A DNA stretch of 64,000 bases from Gammaproteobacteria bacterium 28-57-27 (GCA_002281735.1 NCGK01000003.1:62001-126000), one strand, 5' to 3'; positions 36,938 through 47,595 are shown, counted from the stretch's first letter. The notes: generated by a model not told the origin, from the sequence alone. Program-made: numbers and translations.

Positions 36938-37769
36938 GAAACGAATCTTGACCGCCCTGATGCTGGCCATGCTGCTCATGACCACGCTTTTTTGGTTGCC
37001 ACCGCTGGCCTTCCAGTTGTTAATGGCGCTTGTGGTGGCTTTGGTTGCCTTTGAATGGGCTGCCTTGGCGGGGTGGCGCGGCTGGGTGCGTACGGCGTAT
37101 GTCACCAGTATTGTGTTGGGTGGTGCGGTGCTGGTTTTTGCCCCGTTGGGCACGTCGTTTCACTTGGGATTATTGATTGTCGGTGTGGTGCTGTGGCTTT
37201 TGCTGAGTTTGCGTGTCTTTTTGGGTGCGCATGTGCCGAATGTTTTTCATCATGCGCGCTTTAAGCTGCTGCTCGCACCGCTGGTGCTATGGCCTGCCTG
37301 GTTTGCTTTGGAGAGTTTGCACGCGCAGCCGGATGGGGCATGGTGGGTGCTGGGTGCCTTAATGGTGGTTTGGGTGGCAGATAGCGCCGCGTTTTTTGCT
37401 GGAAAGATGTTTGGTCGGGTCAAATTGGCACCGCACATCAGCCCCGGGAAAACCGTGGAAGGTTTACTGGGCGCGTTAGTGGGTGTGACCGCCTATGCCT
37501 TGATTGCGCATGCTTTTCAGCCGTTTGCGCAACTGCCTTTGTGGGCCTGGTGTGCCTTGACGCTCACCGTGACCTTGTTTTCAGTGATTGGTGATTTGCA
37601 CGAAAGCCTGCTCAAGCGTGAAGCCGGGGTGAAAGACAGCGGTACTTTACTGCCGGGGCATGGCGGTGTGTTTGATCGGGTAGACAGTCTGTTGGCTGCG
37701 GCACCGATCATGGCATTTGGCTTGTACTTGCTTGGTGTCAATGGGCTGGGTGTTGGTGGTTTGGCATGA
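36930..37769 (+). CDS. cdsA: Phosphatidate cytidylyltransferase
   Basis: About 279-residue membrane enzyme making CDP-diacylglycerol. Multiple hydrophobic helices and the C-terminal family signature [22 protein letters not shown] 36930 ([10 protein letters not shown]) is preferred because GAGGG lies 6 bases upstream; TTG 36924 is an alternative. Overlaps uppS by 8 bases and dxr by 4. Confidence 0.96.
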   Translation: MLKKRILTALMLAMLLMTTLFWLPPLAFQLLMALVVALVAFEWAALAGWRGWVRTAYVTSIVLGGAVLVFAPLGTSFHLGLLIVGVVLWLLLSLRVFLGAHVPNVFHHARFKLLLAPLVLWPAWFALESLHAQPDGAWWVLGALMVVWVADSAAFFAGKMFGRVKLAPHISPGKTVEGLLGALVGVTAYALIAHAFQPFAQLPLWAWCALTLTVTLFSVIGDLHESLLKREAGVKDSGTLLPGHGGVFDRVDSLLAAAPIMAFGLYLLGVNGLGVGGLA

Positions 37770-38983
37770 CGCAAGTCGTTCGGCAAGGTGTGTGCATCCT
37801 CGGTGCGACCGGATCCATTGGGCAAAGTACCCTGGATGTGTTGCGCCGCCACCCTGAGCGCTGGTCGGTTGCGTCGCTGGGTGCCAATCAGGATGTCGAG
37901 CGGATGCTGGCGGCTTGCCTTGAGTTTCGGCCGCCCGTTGTCGCCATGGCAGATGAGCAAGCGGCGGCGCGCTTAGCCACGGCATTAAAGGCTGCGGGAT
38001 TGGCGACCGAAGTCCTGTCGGGTGAAGAGGGCATGCAGACGATTGCTGCGGATGCGGCCAGCGCGGTGGTTGTGGCGGCGATTGTTGGTGCGGCGGGTCT
38101 GTGCTCGTCACTTGCGGCGGTGCGTGCGGGTAAGCGGGTGTTGCTGGCCAATAAAGAGGCGCTCGTGATGTCGGGCGATCTGTTTATGGCTGAGGTTGCG
38201 GCGCACGGTGCCACCTTGATCCCCCTGGACAGTGAGCACAATGCCTTGTTTCAGTGCTTGCCACATGTATCCGCCAACGCATCACGTGCAGCCATGGGGG
38301 TTGAAAGCCTGATTCTGACAGCATCCGGCGGGCCTTTTTTAGAGTGGTCGGCGGAGCGTTTGCTTGCGGTAACACCAGAGCAGGCGTGTGCGCATCCCAA
38401 CTGGTCTATGGGCAAGAAGATTTCGGTCGATTCAGCCAGCTTGATGAACAAAGGCCTGGAAGTGATTGAGGCCTTTTGGTTGTTTGGCATGCCGTTGGAG
38501 CGCATCAAAGTGGTTGTCCATCCGCAAAGCATTGTGCATTCCATGGTGGCGTATGCCGATGGCTCGGTGCTGGCGCAATTGGGCTTGCCCGATATGCGCA
38601 CGCCGATTGCGCATGCCTTGGCTTGGCCTGAGCGTGTGCAATCGGGTGTGGCTGCCTTGGATTTGACCCAAATGAATCACTTGAGTTTTGTGCCGCCCGA
38701 TACACAGCGTTTCCCGTGCCTGCGCCTTGCCTACGACGCCCTGCGCCAAGGTGGTTTGGCACCGGCAGTATTGAATGCGGCGAATGAAGTGGCAGTGGAT
38801 GCGTTTTTGCAGCGACGCCTTGGCTTTACGCAGATTCCAGCGCTTATCGAGGCCGTGCTGAATCGTGTCACAGCGGAAAAGGCTCCAGTATTAGATCAGG
38901 CCTTGGACGATGTTTTTGCGGTGGATAGGCAGGGGCGTGCTTTGGCGAATGAGTGGGTTCAGCATCACGGTAAAGTTTCATGA
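37766..38983 (+). CDS. dxr: 1-deoxy-D-xylulose 5-phosphate reductoisomerase
   Basis: 405-residue enzyme of the MEP isoprenoid pathway. N-terminal NADPH site [26 protein letters not shown], metal ligands in [10 protein letters not shown], and the ASGGPF and [16 protein letters not shown] motifs. Start overlaps the cdsA stop and its stop overlaps rseP. Confidence 0.98.
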   Translation: MTQVVRQGVCILGATGSIGQSTLDVLRRHPERWSVASLGANQDVERMLAACLEFRPPVVAMADEQAAARLATALKAAGLATEVLSGEEGMQTIAADAASAVVVAAIVGAAGLCSSLAAVRAGKRVLLANKEALVMSGDLFMAEVAAHGATLIPLDSEHNALFQCLPHVSANASRAAMGVESLILTASGGPFLEWSAERLLAVTPEQACAHPNWSMGKKISVDSASLMNKGLEVIEAFWLFGMPLERIKVVVHPQSIVHSMVAYADGSVLAQLGLPDMRTPIAHALAWPERVQSGVAALDLTQMNHLSFVPPDTQRFPCLRLAYDALRQGGLAPAVLNAANEVAVDAFLQRRLGFTQIPALIEAVLNRVTAEKAPVLDQALDDVFAVDRQGRALANEWVQHHGKVS

Positions 38984-40362
38984 CACATGTGATGTTCAGT
39001 ATCTTGGGCTTCTTGCTTGCCGTCGGCCTACTGGTCGTGGTGCATGAGTGGGGGCATTTTTGGGTGGCGCGTCGCTTGGGCGTCAAGGTGTTGCGTTTTG
39101 CCATCGGCTTTGGCCCCGTCATGTACGCATGGCGGCGCGGCGAAACTGAATATGCTTTAAGCGCCATCCCGCTCGGCGGTTACGTCAAAATGCTGGATCA
39201 CCGCGAGGGTGAGGTTGATCCAGCCGAGGCTGGGCGTGCGTTCGATCGCCAATCCCTTGCCAAGCGTTCGGCAATTGTGGTCGCAGGGCCGCTGGCTAAC
39301 CTGATTTTTGCCGTTCTTGCCTACACAGCGATGTTTATGGTCGGTGTGCAAGGTTTGGCGCCCATTGTGAACACGCCACCCACAGGGACGGCGGCACAGC
39401 AGGCCGGACTGAAAGCGGGCGCTGAAGTGGTCGCTGTGAATGGGCAGGCAATCAACACATTCGATGCGCTACGGGTGAAAGTGATGCAGGCGGCGGCCAG
39501 TAATCAGGTCATTACACTGGATGTGCGCGATGATGCGCTGAATAGCAATGCAACAACGGTGCAGCAAATTGTTTTGCCGGGCGCGCCGTATCCGCTGTTC
39601 GCCAGTCGCGAAGATCCGTTGTCGCAACTCGGATTACGCCCCTGGCAACCGCAAAATGCCGCCTTAGTTGTAAAAAAATTGGTCGCCGAGGCGCCTGCAG
39701 AGCAGGGCGGGTTGCGTGTGGGTGATGTGATTACAGGCTACGAAGGGAACATGTTGGTCAAAGCTGATGACCTGCTGAGCTTGATACGCAGTCATCCTGG
39801 GCAGCGTCTGAGCCTGGATATCTTGCGTGATGGACACACTTTGCAGGTGAGCGTCATCCCGACAAGCAAGACCGAAAAAGCTGAAAGTTTTGGCTATATT
39901 GGCGCGGGTTTTGCCTTGGATATCCCGCAAAGCCTGCGGGAACGCCTCTGGCGGCTTGATCGGCTGGGTCTTTGGGCAGCTTTTAGCGCGGCGAGCATAA
40001 AAACATGGGATATGTCTGTGCTAAGTCTGCAAGTCATGGGTAAAATGCTCACCGGCCAAGCCAGTCTGGAGTCCATCAGTGGGCCGCTAGGGATTGCCGA
40101 CATTGCCGGTCACACCTTAGTGCTTGGACTGTCTACGTTTTTGGGATTCCTGGCCTTGGTAAGCCTAAGCCTTGCGATTTTGAATTTGCTACCGGTGCCC
40201 ATTTTAGATGGTGGTCATTTGCTGTTTTATGCCATTGAAGCCGTCCGAGGTCAGCCACTCTCTGAACAGACGCAACTTGTTGGGCAGAAGTTTGGTCTAT
40301 CCTTGCTGCTTGCACTTATGGCCTTAGCCATGTTCAATGATCTGTCACGGCTGTTTTTTTAA
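38980..40362 (+). CDS. rseP: RseP, site-2 intramembrane zinc protease
   Basis: 460 residues. Cleaves RseA within the membrane to release sigma-E, which is encoded at 56474. HEWGH zinc motif in the first transmembrane helix, two PDZ domains (about 115-185 and 220-290) and [16 protein letters not shown] in the late helix carrying the third ligand. Coupled to dxr by ATGA. Confidence 0.97.
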   Translation: MTHVMFSILGFLLAVGLLVVVHEWGHFWVARRLGVKVLRFAIGFGPVMYAWRRGETEYALSAIPLGGYVKMLDHREGEVDPAEAGRAFDRQSLAKRSAIVVAGPLANLIFAVLAYTAMFMVGVQGLAPIVNTPPTGTAAQQAGLKAGAEVVAVNGQAINTFDALRVKVMQAAASNQVITLDVRDDALNSNATTVQQIVLPGAPYPLFASREDPLSQLGLRPWQPQNAALVVKKLVAEAPAEQGGLRVGDVITGYEGNMLVKADDLLSLIRSHPGQRLSLDILRDGHTLQVSVIPTSKTEKAESFGYIGAGFALDIPQSLRERLWRLDRLGLWAAFSAASIKTWDMSVLSLQVMGKMLTGQASLESISGPLGIADIAGHTLVLGLSTFLGFLALVSLSLAILNLLPVPILDGGHLLFYAIEAVRGQPLSEQTQLVGQKFGLSLLLALMALAMFNDLSRLFF

Positions 40363-40367
40363 TTCTT

Positions 40368-40522
40368 GGGGAAGTGCTGATTGAATCAGCGCTTCCCGTG
40401 TGGGGCAGGGATGCCCCCCCGCATCAATGACGCAAGTCATTGATGCGGGAGATAGTCCGGGCATATACCGGGTTGATCGACTTTGATTGAATCCAGGGAT
40501 GGATTCAATCAAAGTTTCCTTA
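40368..40522. repeat. Five-hairpin dispersed repeat, copy 2
   Basis: Same order of hairpins as at 17996: H1 GGGAAGTGCTGA / TCAGCGCTTCCC, H2 GGGGCAGGGATGCCCC, H3 GCATCAATGAC-GCAA-GTCATTGATGC, H4 CCGG-GCATATA-CCGG, H5 TTGATTGAATCC-AGGGAT-GGATTCAATCAA. Stem sequences differ from copy 1 but pairing is kept. It begins 6 bp after the rseP stop and ends 30 bp before the bamA start. Confidence 0.75.
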
Positions 40523-40552
40523 GCTACGCACTCAACGGGATACTTTGTATTA

Positions 40553-42886
40553 ATGAATAGGTTCGCACAAATTCTACTAAGTGTTGGGGTGGCATTGACC
40601 TTAGGGGCGCACGCTCAGGCAGCGACCTCGGTCAAACTCAGCGATATTGAGCTACAGGGCCTGCAAAATCTTGATTCAGGCACTGTGTTTACCTATTTGC
40701 CCTATCGTGTGGGTGATGAGTTTAGTGAAACAGACAGCACCCGTGTGGTGCGTGATTTGTACAAAACCGGCTTTTTTAAGCAAGTCGAAGTCGATCAGCG
40801 TGGCAGTGTATTGATCGTGAAGCTGGACGAACTGCCAACGATTGGTGAACTCAAATTTTCAGGTAACGATAAAGTCGAGAAAGCTGATTTAGAAAAAGCG
40901 CTGAAGTCGGCAGGCTTGGTCAAGGGTCGCATTCTTAATCGTGCTGTGTTGGAGCAAATGGAACAGGAGCTACAACGTCTGTACTTCAGTATGGGCTTGT
41001 ATGGCATGCGCGTTGAGGTCAAGCAAACCGATTTGGGCGGTAATCGGGTAGGCTTGGATATTGAAATTTTAGAAGGCACAGAATCTAAAATTCGTAGCGT
41101 TTCGTTTGTCGGCAATAGCGTATTTTCGGAGCAAACGCTGGCCAGTCAGTTTGATCTCGGCCCCAAGAATTGGTGGGAGTTTTACTCAAGCAAAGATCAA
41201 TATTCACGTCAGAAACTTGCGGCCGATTTGGAAAAATTACGCTCTTTCTATCTGGATCGCGGTTATGTAAAGTTCAATATTGAATCGACCGAAGTTTCCA
41301 TGTCGCCCGATCGCAAAGATATCTATATAACGATTGGTGTTAAAGAAGGTGATCAATACAAAGTATCGGGCGTTGAGTTCGCAGGGGCAACGGTGGTTGA
41401 TGAGGCTGAGCTGCGCAAGTTAATCACGATCAAAAATGGTGAGGCTTTTTCACGCAAGGAATTAACCGAATCAACCGGTGCAATGGTTAAACGTATTGGT
41501 AACGAGGGCTATGCCTTTGCCAACGTCAACCCGGTTCCGCAAGTTGATGAGTCTAACAAGACGGTTAAGCTGACGTTGTATGTTGATCCGGGTAAGCGCG
41601 TCTATGTGCGAAATATCAACATACAGGGTAACTATCTAACAGATGAAGAAGTCTTCCGGCGTGAATTGCGTCAGATGGAAGCCTCGTGGTACTCGGGTGA
41701 AAAACTTGATCGTTCCAAGTTTAGATTGCAACGTTTGCCTTATGTCGAGAACGCCAGTATTGAAACCAAGCCCGTCGCAGGAAAGTCAGATGTGGTTGAT
41801 GTCAATGTTGGTGTGACGGAAAAAATGTCCGGTCAATTCAGTGTTGGCGTGGGTTACTCCCAGTCAGCGGGCGTGTTGTTCAACCTTAACGTAGCGCAAT
41901 CCAATTTCCTCGGCACGGGGAATACTGCCTCGATTAAATTGGATCGCAGTGCATCCTATAGTTCATATAGTTTGTCGTTCTTGGATCCGTATTGGACGGT
42001 CGATGGAATTAGTGCAGGGGTCAATTTTTTCTACACTAAAACAGACACGGAAAACCTAAATACCACGGTGATTAGCCGGTTTGTTCTTGATGCTTATGGT
42101 GCGGATTTAAAGTTCGCTATGCCTGTGTCTGAATCGGTCAGTGCCAAGCTGGGCTTTGGTGTTTCTAACTCCAACCTCAAGCGTACTTCAGAATCGCCTG
42201 ACTGGGTTAAGGATCAGGACTATAATTTTTATTCGATAACCCCGGGTATTTCAGTGGATACGCGTGACCGGATTGTTTTCCCAAATTCGGGTATATTTTC
42301 AGGCATTTATGCCGACGTCACCATGCCGGGTAGTGGGCTGGAGTTTTATAAACTTAATGCCGACTATGCGCAGTATTTTAGCGTGTATAAAAACTATGTT
42401 CTTAAAGCTCATGGACTTGTGGGTTACGGGGATAGTTATGGAAAAAACTATAGCTACGTCAATAACCAAGGTGAAACGATTGAAACACCTCTGCCACCCT
42501 TCAGGAATTATTATGCCGGTGGTGTGCGCTCGGTGCGTGGTTATGAGGACTTTAGCTTGAGCTCAGGGGCTGGCACCATTGACAGCAATGGCGACCCGAT
42601 GGGTGGAGCATTTAAGCTTGTGGGTGGCGCGGAGTTCTCAGCTCCGCTTCCATTCCTAGGGGCTGAAGTTGAAAAGAATGTTCGCTTGAGTGTGTTTTAT
42701 GATATCGGGAACGTGTTTTATGACTACCGATCTTTTGATTCAAATGAACTACGCATGTCGGCAGGCGTGTCACTCAATTGGATTTCGCCCATCGGTCCGC
42801 TAATTTTGAGTTACGCTTTGCCGTTTAACGATCAGCCTAACGATCGGTTGCAGGCGTTCCAGTTCTCTGTCGGCTCTGGTTTCTGA
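40553..42886 (+). CDS. bamA: BamA, outer-membrane protein assembly factor
   Basis: 777-residue Omp85 protein that inserts beta-barrels into the outer membrane. Signal peptide (about 1-24, ending AHAQA), five POTRA domains (to about residue 410), then a 16-strand barrel with the conserved VRGY element in GGVRSVRGYEDFSL and a C-terminal aromatic FSVGSGF. The ATG at 40553 starts the signal peptide; an upstream in-frame ATG lies inside the repeat element. Confidence 0.98.
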   Translation: MNRFAQILLSVGVALTLGAHAQAATSVKLSDIELQGLQNLDSGTVFTYLPYRVGDEFSETDSTRVVRDLYKTGFFKQVEVDQRGSVLIVKLDELPTIGELKFSGNDKVEKADLEKALKSAGLVKGRILNRAVLEQMEQELQRLYFSMGLYGMRVEVKQTDLGGNRVGLDIEILEGTESKIRSVSFVGNSVFSEQTLASQFDLGPKNWWEFYSSKDQYSRQKLAADLEKLRSFYLDRGYVKFNIESTEVSMSPDRKDIYITIGVKEGDQYKVSGVEFAGATVVDEAELRKLITIKNGEAFSRKELTESTGAMVKRIGNEGYAFANVNPVPQVDESNKTVKLTLYVDPGKRVYVRNINIQGNYLTDEEVFRRELRQMEASWYSGEKLDRSKFRLQRLPYVENASIETKPVAGKSDVVDVNVGVTEKMSGQFSVGVGYSQSAGVLFNLNVAQSNFLGTGNTASIKLDRSASYSSYSLSFLDPYWTVDGISAGVNFFYTKTDTENLNTTVISRFVLDAYGADLKFAMPVSESVSAKLGFGVSNSNLKRTSESPDWVKDQDYNFYSITPGISVDTRDRIVFPNSGIFSGIYADVTMPGSGLEFYKLNADYAQYFSVYKNYVLKAHGLVGYGDSYGKNYSYVNNQGETIETPLPPFRNYYAGGVRSVRGYEDFSLSSGAGTIDSNGDPMGGAFKLVGGAEFSAPLPFLGAEVEKNVRLSVFYDIGNVFYDYRSFDSNELRMSAGVSLNWISPIGPLILSYALPFNDQPNDRLQAFQFSVGSGF

Positions 42887-42907
42887 TTTTTACTTGGAGG
42901 TTTTTTT

Positions 42908-43426
42908 GTGATTAAGCAATCGCGTGTTTTATCGTTTATGTTGGTTTTGGCACTTTCTGGCATGGCATCCAGTGCGGTTTTGGCAAAAGAGCTCAAAGTT
43001 GGCTTTGTGAACTCAGCTTTATTGCTCGACAAAGCACCGCAAGCTGAAGTCGCCCGCGTTCAACTTGAAAAAGAGTTTTCTGGGCGTGAGCGTGATCTCG
43101 TGGAAAACCAAAAAGCTGCCCAGGCCATTGAGCAAAAACTCAGCAAGGATGGCGCCACGATGAGTGATGCGGAGCGTTCACGCCAAGAGCGTGATTTAAA
43201 CCGCCGTATGCGTGAGCTTCAACGTCAACAAGTTGAGTTTCGTGATGATTTAAATCTGCGCAAAAATGAAGAGCTGGCAAAGCTTCAACGTACGGTTTAC
43301 CAAGTCATTAGTGAAATGGCCAAAAGTGAAGAGTTTGATTTGATTTTGAGTGATGGCGTGGTTTTTGCGAGCCCTAGCGTTGACATCACTAGCAAAATCT
43401 TGGAACGTTTGCAGTCTGTCAAATAA
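42908..43426 (+). CDS. skp: Skp/OmpH periplasmic chaperone
   Basis: 172 residues. Signal peptide (ending AVLA), KVGFVNSALLLDKAPQAE head and a long coiled-coil (about 50-140) that grips unfolded outer-membrane proteins. GTG start with a strong GGAGG upstream. Directly follows bamA, as is usual. Confidence 0.95.
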   Translation: MIKQSRVLSFMLVLALSGMASSAVLAKELKVGFVNSALLLDKAPQAEVARVQLEKEFSGRERDLVENQKAAQAIEQKLSKDGATMSDAERSRQERDLNRRMRELQRQQVEFRDDLNLRKNEELAKLQRTVYQVISEMAKSEEFDLILSDGVVFASPSVDITSKILERLQSVK

Positions 43427-43454
43427 CTCCATTTTCCACTAAATCGGATCTATT

Positions 43455-44492
43455 GTGATTCTTGCTGATCTTGCTGCAAAACTAGGCATCCCCTTTCTTG
43501 GGGATGCCTCTTTTGTTATTGATGGGGTTGCTGCGCTTGATCTCGCGGAACAGACCTCGCTTTGTTATGTTCAAGACAGCGCCTACTTTGATTCAGCAAT
43601 ATCTTCGCGTTGCGGTGTATTGATAGTCGCATCTAAGCACTTACCCTATTTGGATAAGGCGAAGTGCTCTAACTTTCTAATTGCTGAGCATCCGCATTTT
43701 GCCTTTGCTAAGGCGGCAGATTTACTTCATCCAGTGAAGTTGCGTCAAGGTATTCACCCAACAGCGGTCGTAAGTCCAGACGCAAACATTCATCCGAGTG
43801 CCTGGGTTGGCCCTTACGTCGTTATTGAGGATAACGTTTCGATTGGTCGACAGGTGCAGATTGGAGCTCACTGCCATATTGGTTCGATGAGTCATGTTTT
43901 AGATGAGACGCAACTGTTTCCCCGCGTGACGGTATTGCATAACGTGCACATTGGTAAACGTTGTCGAATACTATCGGGCGCAGTGATTGGGTCGGATGGT
44001 TTTGGTTTGGTTCAAGAGCAGGGGGCTTGGGTGCACGTGCCGCACTTGGGTCGGGTTGTTATTGGCGATGATGTCGATATTGGTGCTAATACGACCGTTG
44101 ATCGTGGAACGCTTGCGGATACACGGATTATGGATGGGGTGAAAATAGATAATCTGGTGCAGATTGCACACAATGTCATCATTGGTCGACATACGGCTAT
44201 TGCAGGTTGTGCTGGCTTGGCAGGAAGCTCTATCGTCGGCGAGTACTGCTTATTGGCAGGTGGTGTTGGCCTTGCTGGACATTTGGAGCTTGCGGATAAG
44301 GTGCATATCACTGGAATGTCGATGGTGACTAACTCGATTCAACAATCGGGTGTGTACTCATCTGGCACACCGCTGGATGACAATAAGCAATGGCGTCGTA
44401 ATGCCGCGCGATTTAAGATGCTTGACTCAATGGCACGCCGACTTGGCTTGATTGAGCGTCATCTTGGTTTTGGAAAAATAACAGAGGAGTGA
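43455..44492 (+). CDS. lpxD: UDP-3-O-(3-hydroxyacyl)glucosamine N-acyltransferase
   Basis: 345-residue lipid A enzyme adding the N-linked hydroxyacyl chain. N-terminal uridine-binding domain, then many left-handed beta-helix hexapeptides (IGRQVQIGAHCHIG, IGSDGFG, VDIGANTTVDRGTL, QIAHNVIIGRHTAI) with the catalytic His in the last, and a helical tail. GTG start at 43455. Confidence 0.97.
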   Translation: MILADLAAKLGIPFLGDASFVIDGVAALDLAEQTSLCYVQDSAYFDSAISSRCGVLIVASKHLPYLDKAKCSNFLIAEHPHFAFAKAADLLHPVKLRQGIHPTAVVSPDANIHPSAWVGPYVVIEDNVSIGRQVQIGAHCHIGSMSHVLDETQLFPRVTVLHNVHIGKRCRILSGAVIGSDGFGLVQEQGAWVHVPHLGRVVIGDDVDIGANTTVDRGTLADTRIMDGVKIDNLVQIAHNVIIGRHTAIAGCAGLAGSSIVGEYCLLAGGVGLAGHLELADKVHITGMSMVTNSIQQSGVYSSGTPLDDNKQWRRNAARFKMLDSMARRLGLIERHLGFGKITEE

Positions 44493-44495
44493 TGC

Positions 44496-44948
44496 GTGGG
44501 TCGTATTATAAATATTCAAGACGTTATGCGTCACTTGCCACATCGCTATCCGTTTCTTCTTGTTGATCGGGTCTTGGATTGGTCACCTAATGATTATCTT
44601 GTTGCGCTTAAAAATGTAACGTTCAATGAAAACTACTTTCAGGGGCATTTCCCTGTGCGTCCTGTGATGCCTGGTGTTTTAATTACGGAAGCTTTGGCTC
44701 AGGCGACTGGAATTTTGGCCTTTGCCAGTTTGGGTGATAAGCCTAATGACAACACATTGTATATGCTTGTTGGTTTGGATAACGTAACCTTCCGACGCAT
44801 GGTTGAACCAGGCGATCAGCTTACCTTGCACGTCAAACAAAAACGTCTGGTACGGAATTTAGGTATCTTTGAGTGTGAAGCGCGCGTCGGTGATGAGCTT
44901 GCGGCCACAGCGACGATTAAATGTATCGCGAAGGATGTCACCACATGA
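44496..44948 (+). CDS. fabZ: 3-hydroxyacyl-ACP dehydratase FabZ
   Basis: 150-residue hot-dog-fold dehydratase. Catalytic His in LPHRYPFLLVDRV and Glu in PGVLITEALAQ. GTG start at 44496 with GAGGAG upstream. Stop overlaps the lpxA ATG. Confidence 0.97.
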   Translation: MGRIINIQDVMRHLPHRYPFLLVDRVLDWSPNDYLVALKNVTFNENYFQGHFPVRPVMPGVLITEALAQATGILAFASLGDKPNDNTLYMLVGLDNVTFRRMVEPGDQLTLHVKQKRLVRNLGIFECEARVGDELAATATIKCIAKDVTT

Positions 44949-45712
44949 TTGATGTACACGCAGTCATTCACCCAAGCGCTAAATTAGGCGAGGGCGTTTC
45001 GGTTGGGCCATTTTCAGTCATCGGTCCCGATGTTGAAATTGGTGATCGCACATGGATTGGGCCGCACGTTGTTATCAATGGTCCGACGCGTTTAGGTGCG
45101 GATAATCGTATTTTTCAATTTGCCTCGGTGGGTGAGGAGCCTCAAGACCTTAAATATGCGGGTGAGCCTACACGACTCGAAATGGGTGATCGAAATACGG
45201 TGCGTGAAAATTGCACAATCCATCGTGGTACGGCTCAAGGGGACGGAGTAACTTCGATTGGAAGTGATAACCTCTTTATGGCCACGGTGCATATTGCTCA
45301 CGACTGTCAAATTGGAAATCACATCATTATGGCTAATGCCGCTTCACTTGCCGGGCACGCCGTAGTTGAAGATTGGGCTATTCTTAGCGGTTTTTCTGTG
45401 GTACATCAATTTTGCCGTATTGGTGCGCATAGTTTTGCCGGTGGTTTTACTAAAATCACCCAAGATATTCCCCCTTATGTCATGGTCGATGGCGCACGTG
45501 CGCGTCCGATTGGAATTAACAAACACGGCTTAAAGCGGCGTAATTTTGCAGAAGAATCGATTCGTGAATTACATCGAGCATTTAAGTTATTAGTTAGGAA
45601 TCGCCCGACCAAAGAAAATTGGGATGAAGCTGAGGAGATGGCTGCAACTTGCCCGGAAGTGCGTTTGTTTATTGACTTCATTCGTGCGAGTCAACGCGGG
45701 ATTGTGCGTTAA
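44945..45712 (+). CDS. lpxA: UDP-N-acetylglucosamine O-acyltransferase
   Basis: 255-residue first enzyme of lipid A synthesis. Left-handed beta-helix hexapeptides and catalytic His in MATVHIAHDCQIGN; QDLKYAGEPT and GGFTKITQDIPPYVMVDG are typical. ATG 44945 overlaps the fabZ stop. lpxB, the usual next gene, is absent here and fumC follows. Confidence 0.97.
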   Translation: MIDVHAVIHPSAKLGEGVSVGPFSVIGPDVEIGDRTWIGPHVVINGPTRLGADNRIFQFASVGEEPQDLKYAGEPTRLEMGDRNTVRENCTIHRGTAQGDGVTSIGSDNLFMATVHIAHDCQIGNHIIMANAASLAGHAVVEDWAILSGFSVVHQFCRIGAHSFAGGFTKITQDIPPYVMVDGARARPIGINKHGLKRRNFAEESIRELHRAFKLLVRNRPTKENWDEAEEMAATCPEVRLFIDFIRASQRGIVR

Positions 45713-45715
45713 ATC

Positions 45716-47131
45716 ATGACTATCCGTGATACTGAAAATTTTCGCGTTGAGCGCGATAGCATGGGTGAACTTCACGTGCCGGTGGGTGCACTTTGGGGAG
45801 CGCAAACACAGCGTGCTGTTGAAAACTTTGGAATTGGAGCGCGGCCTATGCCGCGTGCGTTCATACGTGCATTAGGGCTTGTCAAGGCCGCGTGCGCGAA
45901 AGTTAACCACGAGTTGGGTTTACTTGACGTGGGTCGTGCTGACCTAATTGTTCGTTACGCTCTTGAAGTTGCCGAAGGTGGTTTTGATCAGCATTTTCCT
46001 GTTGATGTATTCCAGACTGGTTCTGGTACATCAAGCAATATGAATGCGAATGAAGTGGTTGCCCGGCTGGCGGGGGCTTATGGTACTGATATTCATGCCA
46101 ATGATCATGTCAATATGGGGCAAAGCTCAAATGATGTGATTCCGACGGCCATTCATTTGAGTGCCAGCCTTGAAATAATAGAGCGACTGCTGCCAAGTAC
46201 ACGTTATTTGCGAGAAAGTATTGATCGCCGTGCTGAAGAATGGTGCGAGATCGTCAAAACGGGGCGCACGCACTTAATGGATGCGATGCCAATTACTTTG
46301 GGGCAAGAGCTTTCTGCTTGGTCTGCGCAGTTACAGCTTGCTGAGCAGCGTCTTAGGGATAGTCTGGTTCGTTTGCAACGCTTGCCGCAAGGTGGTACAG
46401 CTGTGGGCACAGGTATCAACGCCCCGGAAAACTTTGCTGCTCTTGTATCTGAAAAGCTTTCCGAGCTGACCGGTGTGCCGTTTACACCGATGGATAACTT
46501 GTTTATGGGCTTGGCGAGTCAGGATACCTCCGTTGAGGTAGCTGGTCAGGTGCGAGCTTTAGCCGTTGCGCTGATGAAAATAAGCAATGACTTGCGCTGG
46601 ATGAACTCTGGGCCACTCGCTGGTTTGGGTGAAATTGCTCTACCGGCGCTTCAGCCCGGCAGTTCAATTATGCCGGGTAAGGTTAATCCGGTTATTCCGG
46701 AGGCAGTCACTATGGCCTGTGCTCGCGTCATGGGGCATGACACAGCGATAGCAATTGCAGGCCAGTCGGGGAATTTTCAGCTCAATGTGATGCTTCCTTT
46801 GATCGCAGATAGTCTGCTCGATTCAATTAGCTTGATGTCAAATGCCTGCATGAGTCTGGCTGACCAGGTTATCAATGGAATGCAAGTTAACATGACGACG
46901 CTGAGCACGGCACTGCACCGTAATCCAATCCTCGTCACTGCGCTTAATCCTGTCCTTGGTTATGAAAAAGGGGCGGCTCTCGCCAAGCGCGCTTATGCCG
47001 AAGGGCGTACGCTGCTTGAGGTCGCTCTGGAGGATACGGATCTGGATGAAAAGACCTTGCGCATCCTATTGGATCCATCGGCCCTTGCCAGGGGCGGGCT
47101 TCAGCCGGGAATGAAGAGCTCAGGTGGCTGA
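45716..47131 (+). CDS. fumC: Class II fumarate hydratase
   Basis: 471-residue tetrameric TCA-cycle enzyme, fumarate to malate. Signature GSSIMPGKVNPVIPEAV; TGSGTSSNMNANEV and HVNMGQSSND substrate-site motifs; KTGRTHLMDAMPITLGQE. The aspartase relative is less likely given these motifs, but not excluded. Starts 3 bp after lpxA. Confidence 0.93.
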   Translation: MTIRDTENFRVERDSMGELHVPVGALWGAQTQRAVENFGIGARPMPRAFIRALGLVKAACAKVNHELGLLDVGRADLIVRYALEVAEGGFDQHFPVDVFQTGSGTSSNMNANEVVARLAGAYGTDIHANDHVNMGQSSNDVIPTAIHLSASLEIIERLLPSTRYLRESIDRRAEEWCEIVKTGRTHLMDAMPITLGQELSAWSAQLQLAEQRLRDSLVRLQRLPQGGTAVGTGINAPENFAALVSEKLSELTGVPFTPMDNLFMGLASQDTSVEVAGQVRALAVALMKISNDLRWMNSGPLAGLGEIALPALQPGSSIMPGKVNPVIPEAVTMACARVMGHDTAIAIAGQSGNFQLNVMLPLIADSLLDSISLMSNACMSLADQVINGMQVNMTTLSTALHRNPILVTALNPVLGYEKGAALAKRAYAEGRTLLEVALEDTDLDEKTLRILLDPSALARGGLQPGMKSSGG

Positions 47132-47145
47132 TTAACCAAGCTAAG

Positions 47146-47241
47146 ACTTACGCAAAACCGCCCCAGCGGCGTTCAATCGCCTCGCCGTACTCTGTGTACT
47201 GTCTTCGGCGATTTGCCTTGCTGGAACACTTTTGCGTAAGC
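47146..47241. repeat. 96-bp dispersed repeat, copy 2
   Basis: About 92% identical to 28814-28909. A G-C pair in copy 1 (CAAGCGCC with GGCGCG) is replaced by a T-A pair here (CAATCGCC with GGCGAT), keeping the stem. Lies between fumC and the convergent HMA gene. Confidence 0.8.
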
Positions 47242-47313
47242 CTTACAAGCATAAAGTGTGCTGGCAAAAACTGCCTTTTGCAGGCACCGTTCAGCGAGAT
47301 TATGGACAGACTC

Positions 47314-47595
47314 TCAGCTTTTGTCGGTGATTTTCCCAAGTGCACAGCTTACGAATGAAGTTGCCTTAGAACCAAGAGCCTGCAAACCGCCCTGGCTGCC
47401 TTTTTCCGGGTAGCCCAAAGCATTCAATGCCTCGATGGCTTGAGTGCGTACATCATGTTCTGCCGTAATGAGTATGCTCTCGCCCTTAATGTCGACCTCT
47501 ACACTTAACAAGTGTGGGATTTTAGTCAAACGCTGGCGAATGCTATTGGCACAACCGCTGCATTTGATATTTTCGACTGAGATCACGATGTCCAT
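47314..47595 (-). CDS. Heavy-metal-associated (HMA) domain protein
   Basis: 93 residues. One ferredoxin-fold metal-binding domain (residues 1-64) with the motif IKCSGCANSI, close to the copper-chaperone GMxCxxC but with Lys in place of Met. A 30-residue tail rich in Gly/Ser with one Cys follows. ATG 47595 has GAAGGTGA upstream; an ATG at 47652 in frame is less likely. Copper or other soft-metal trafficking is inferred. Confidence 0.82.
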   Translation of the reverse strand: MDIVISVENIKCSGCANSIRQRLTKIPHLLSVEVDIKGESILITAEHDVRTQAIEALNALGYPEKGSQGGLQALGSKATSFVSCALGKITDKS

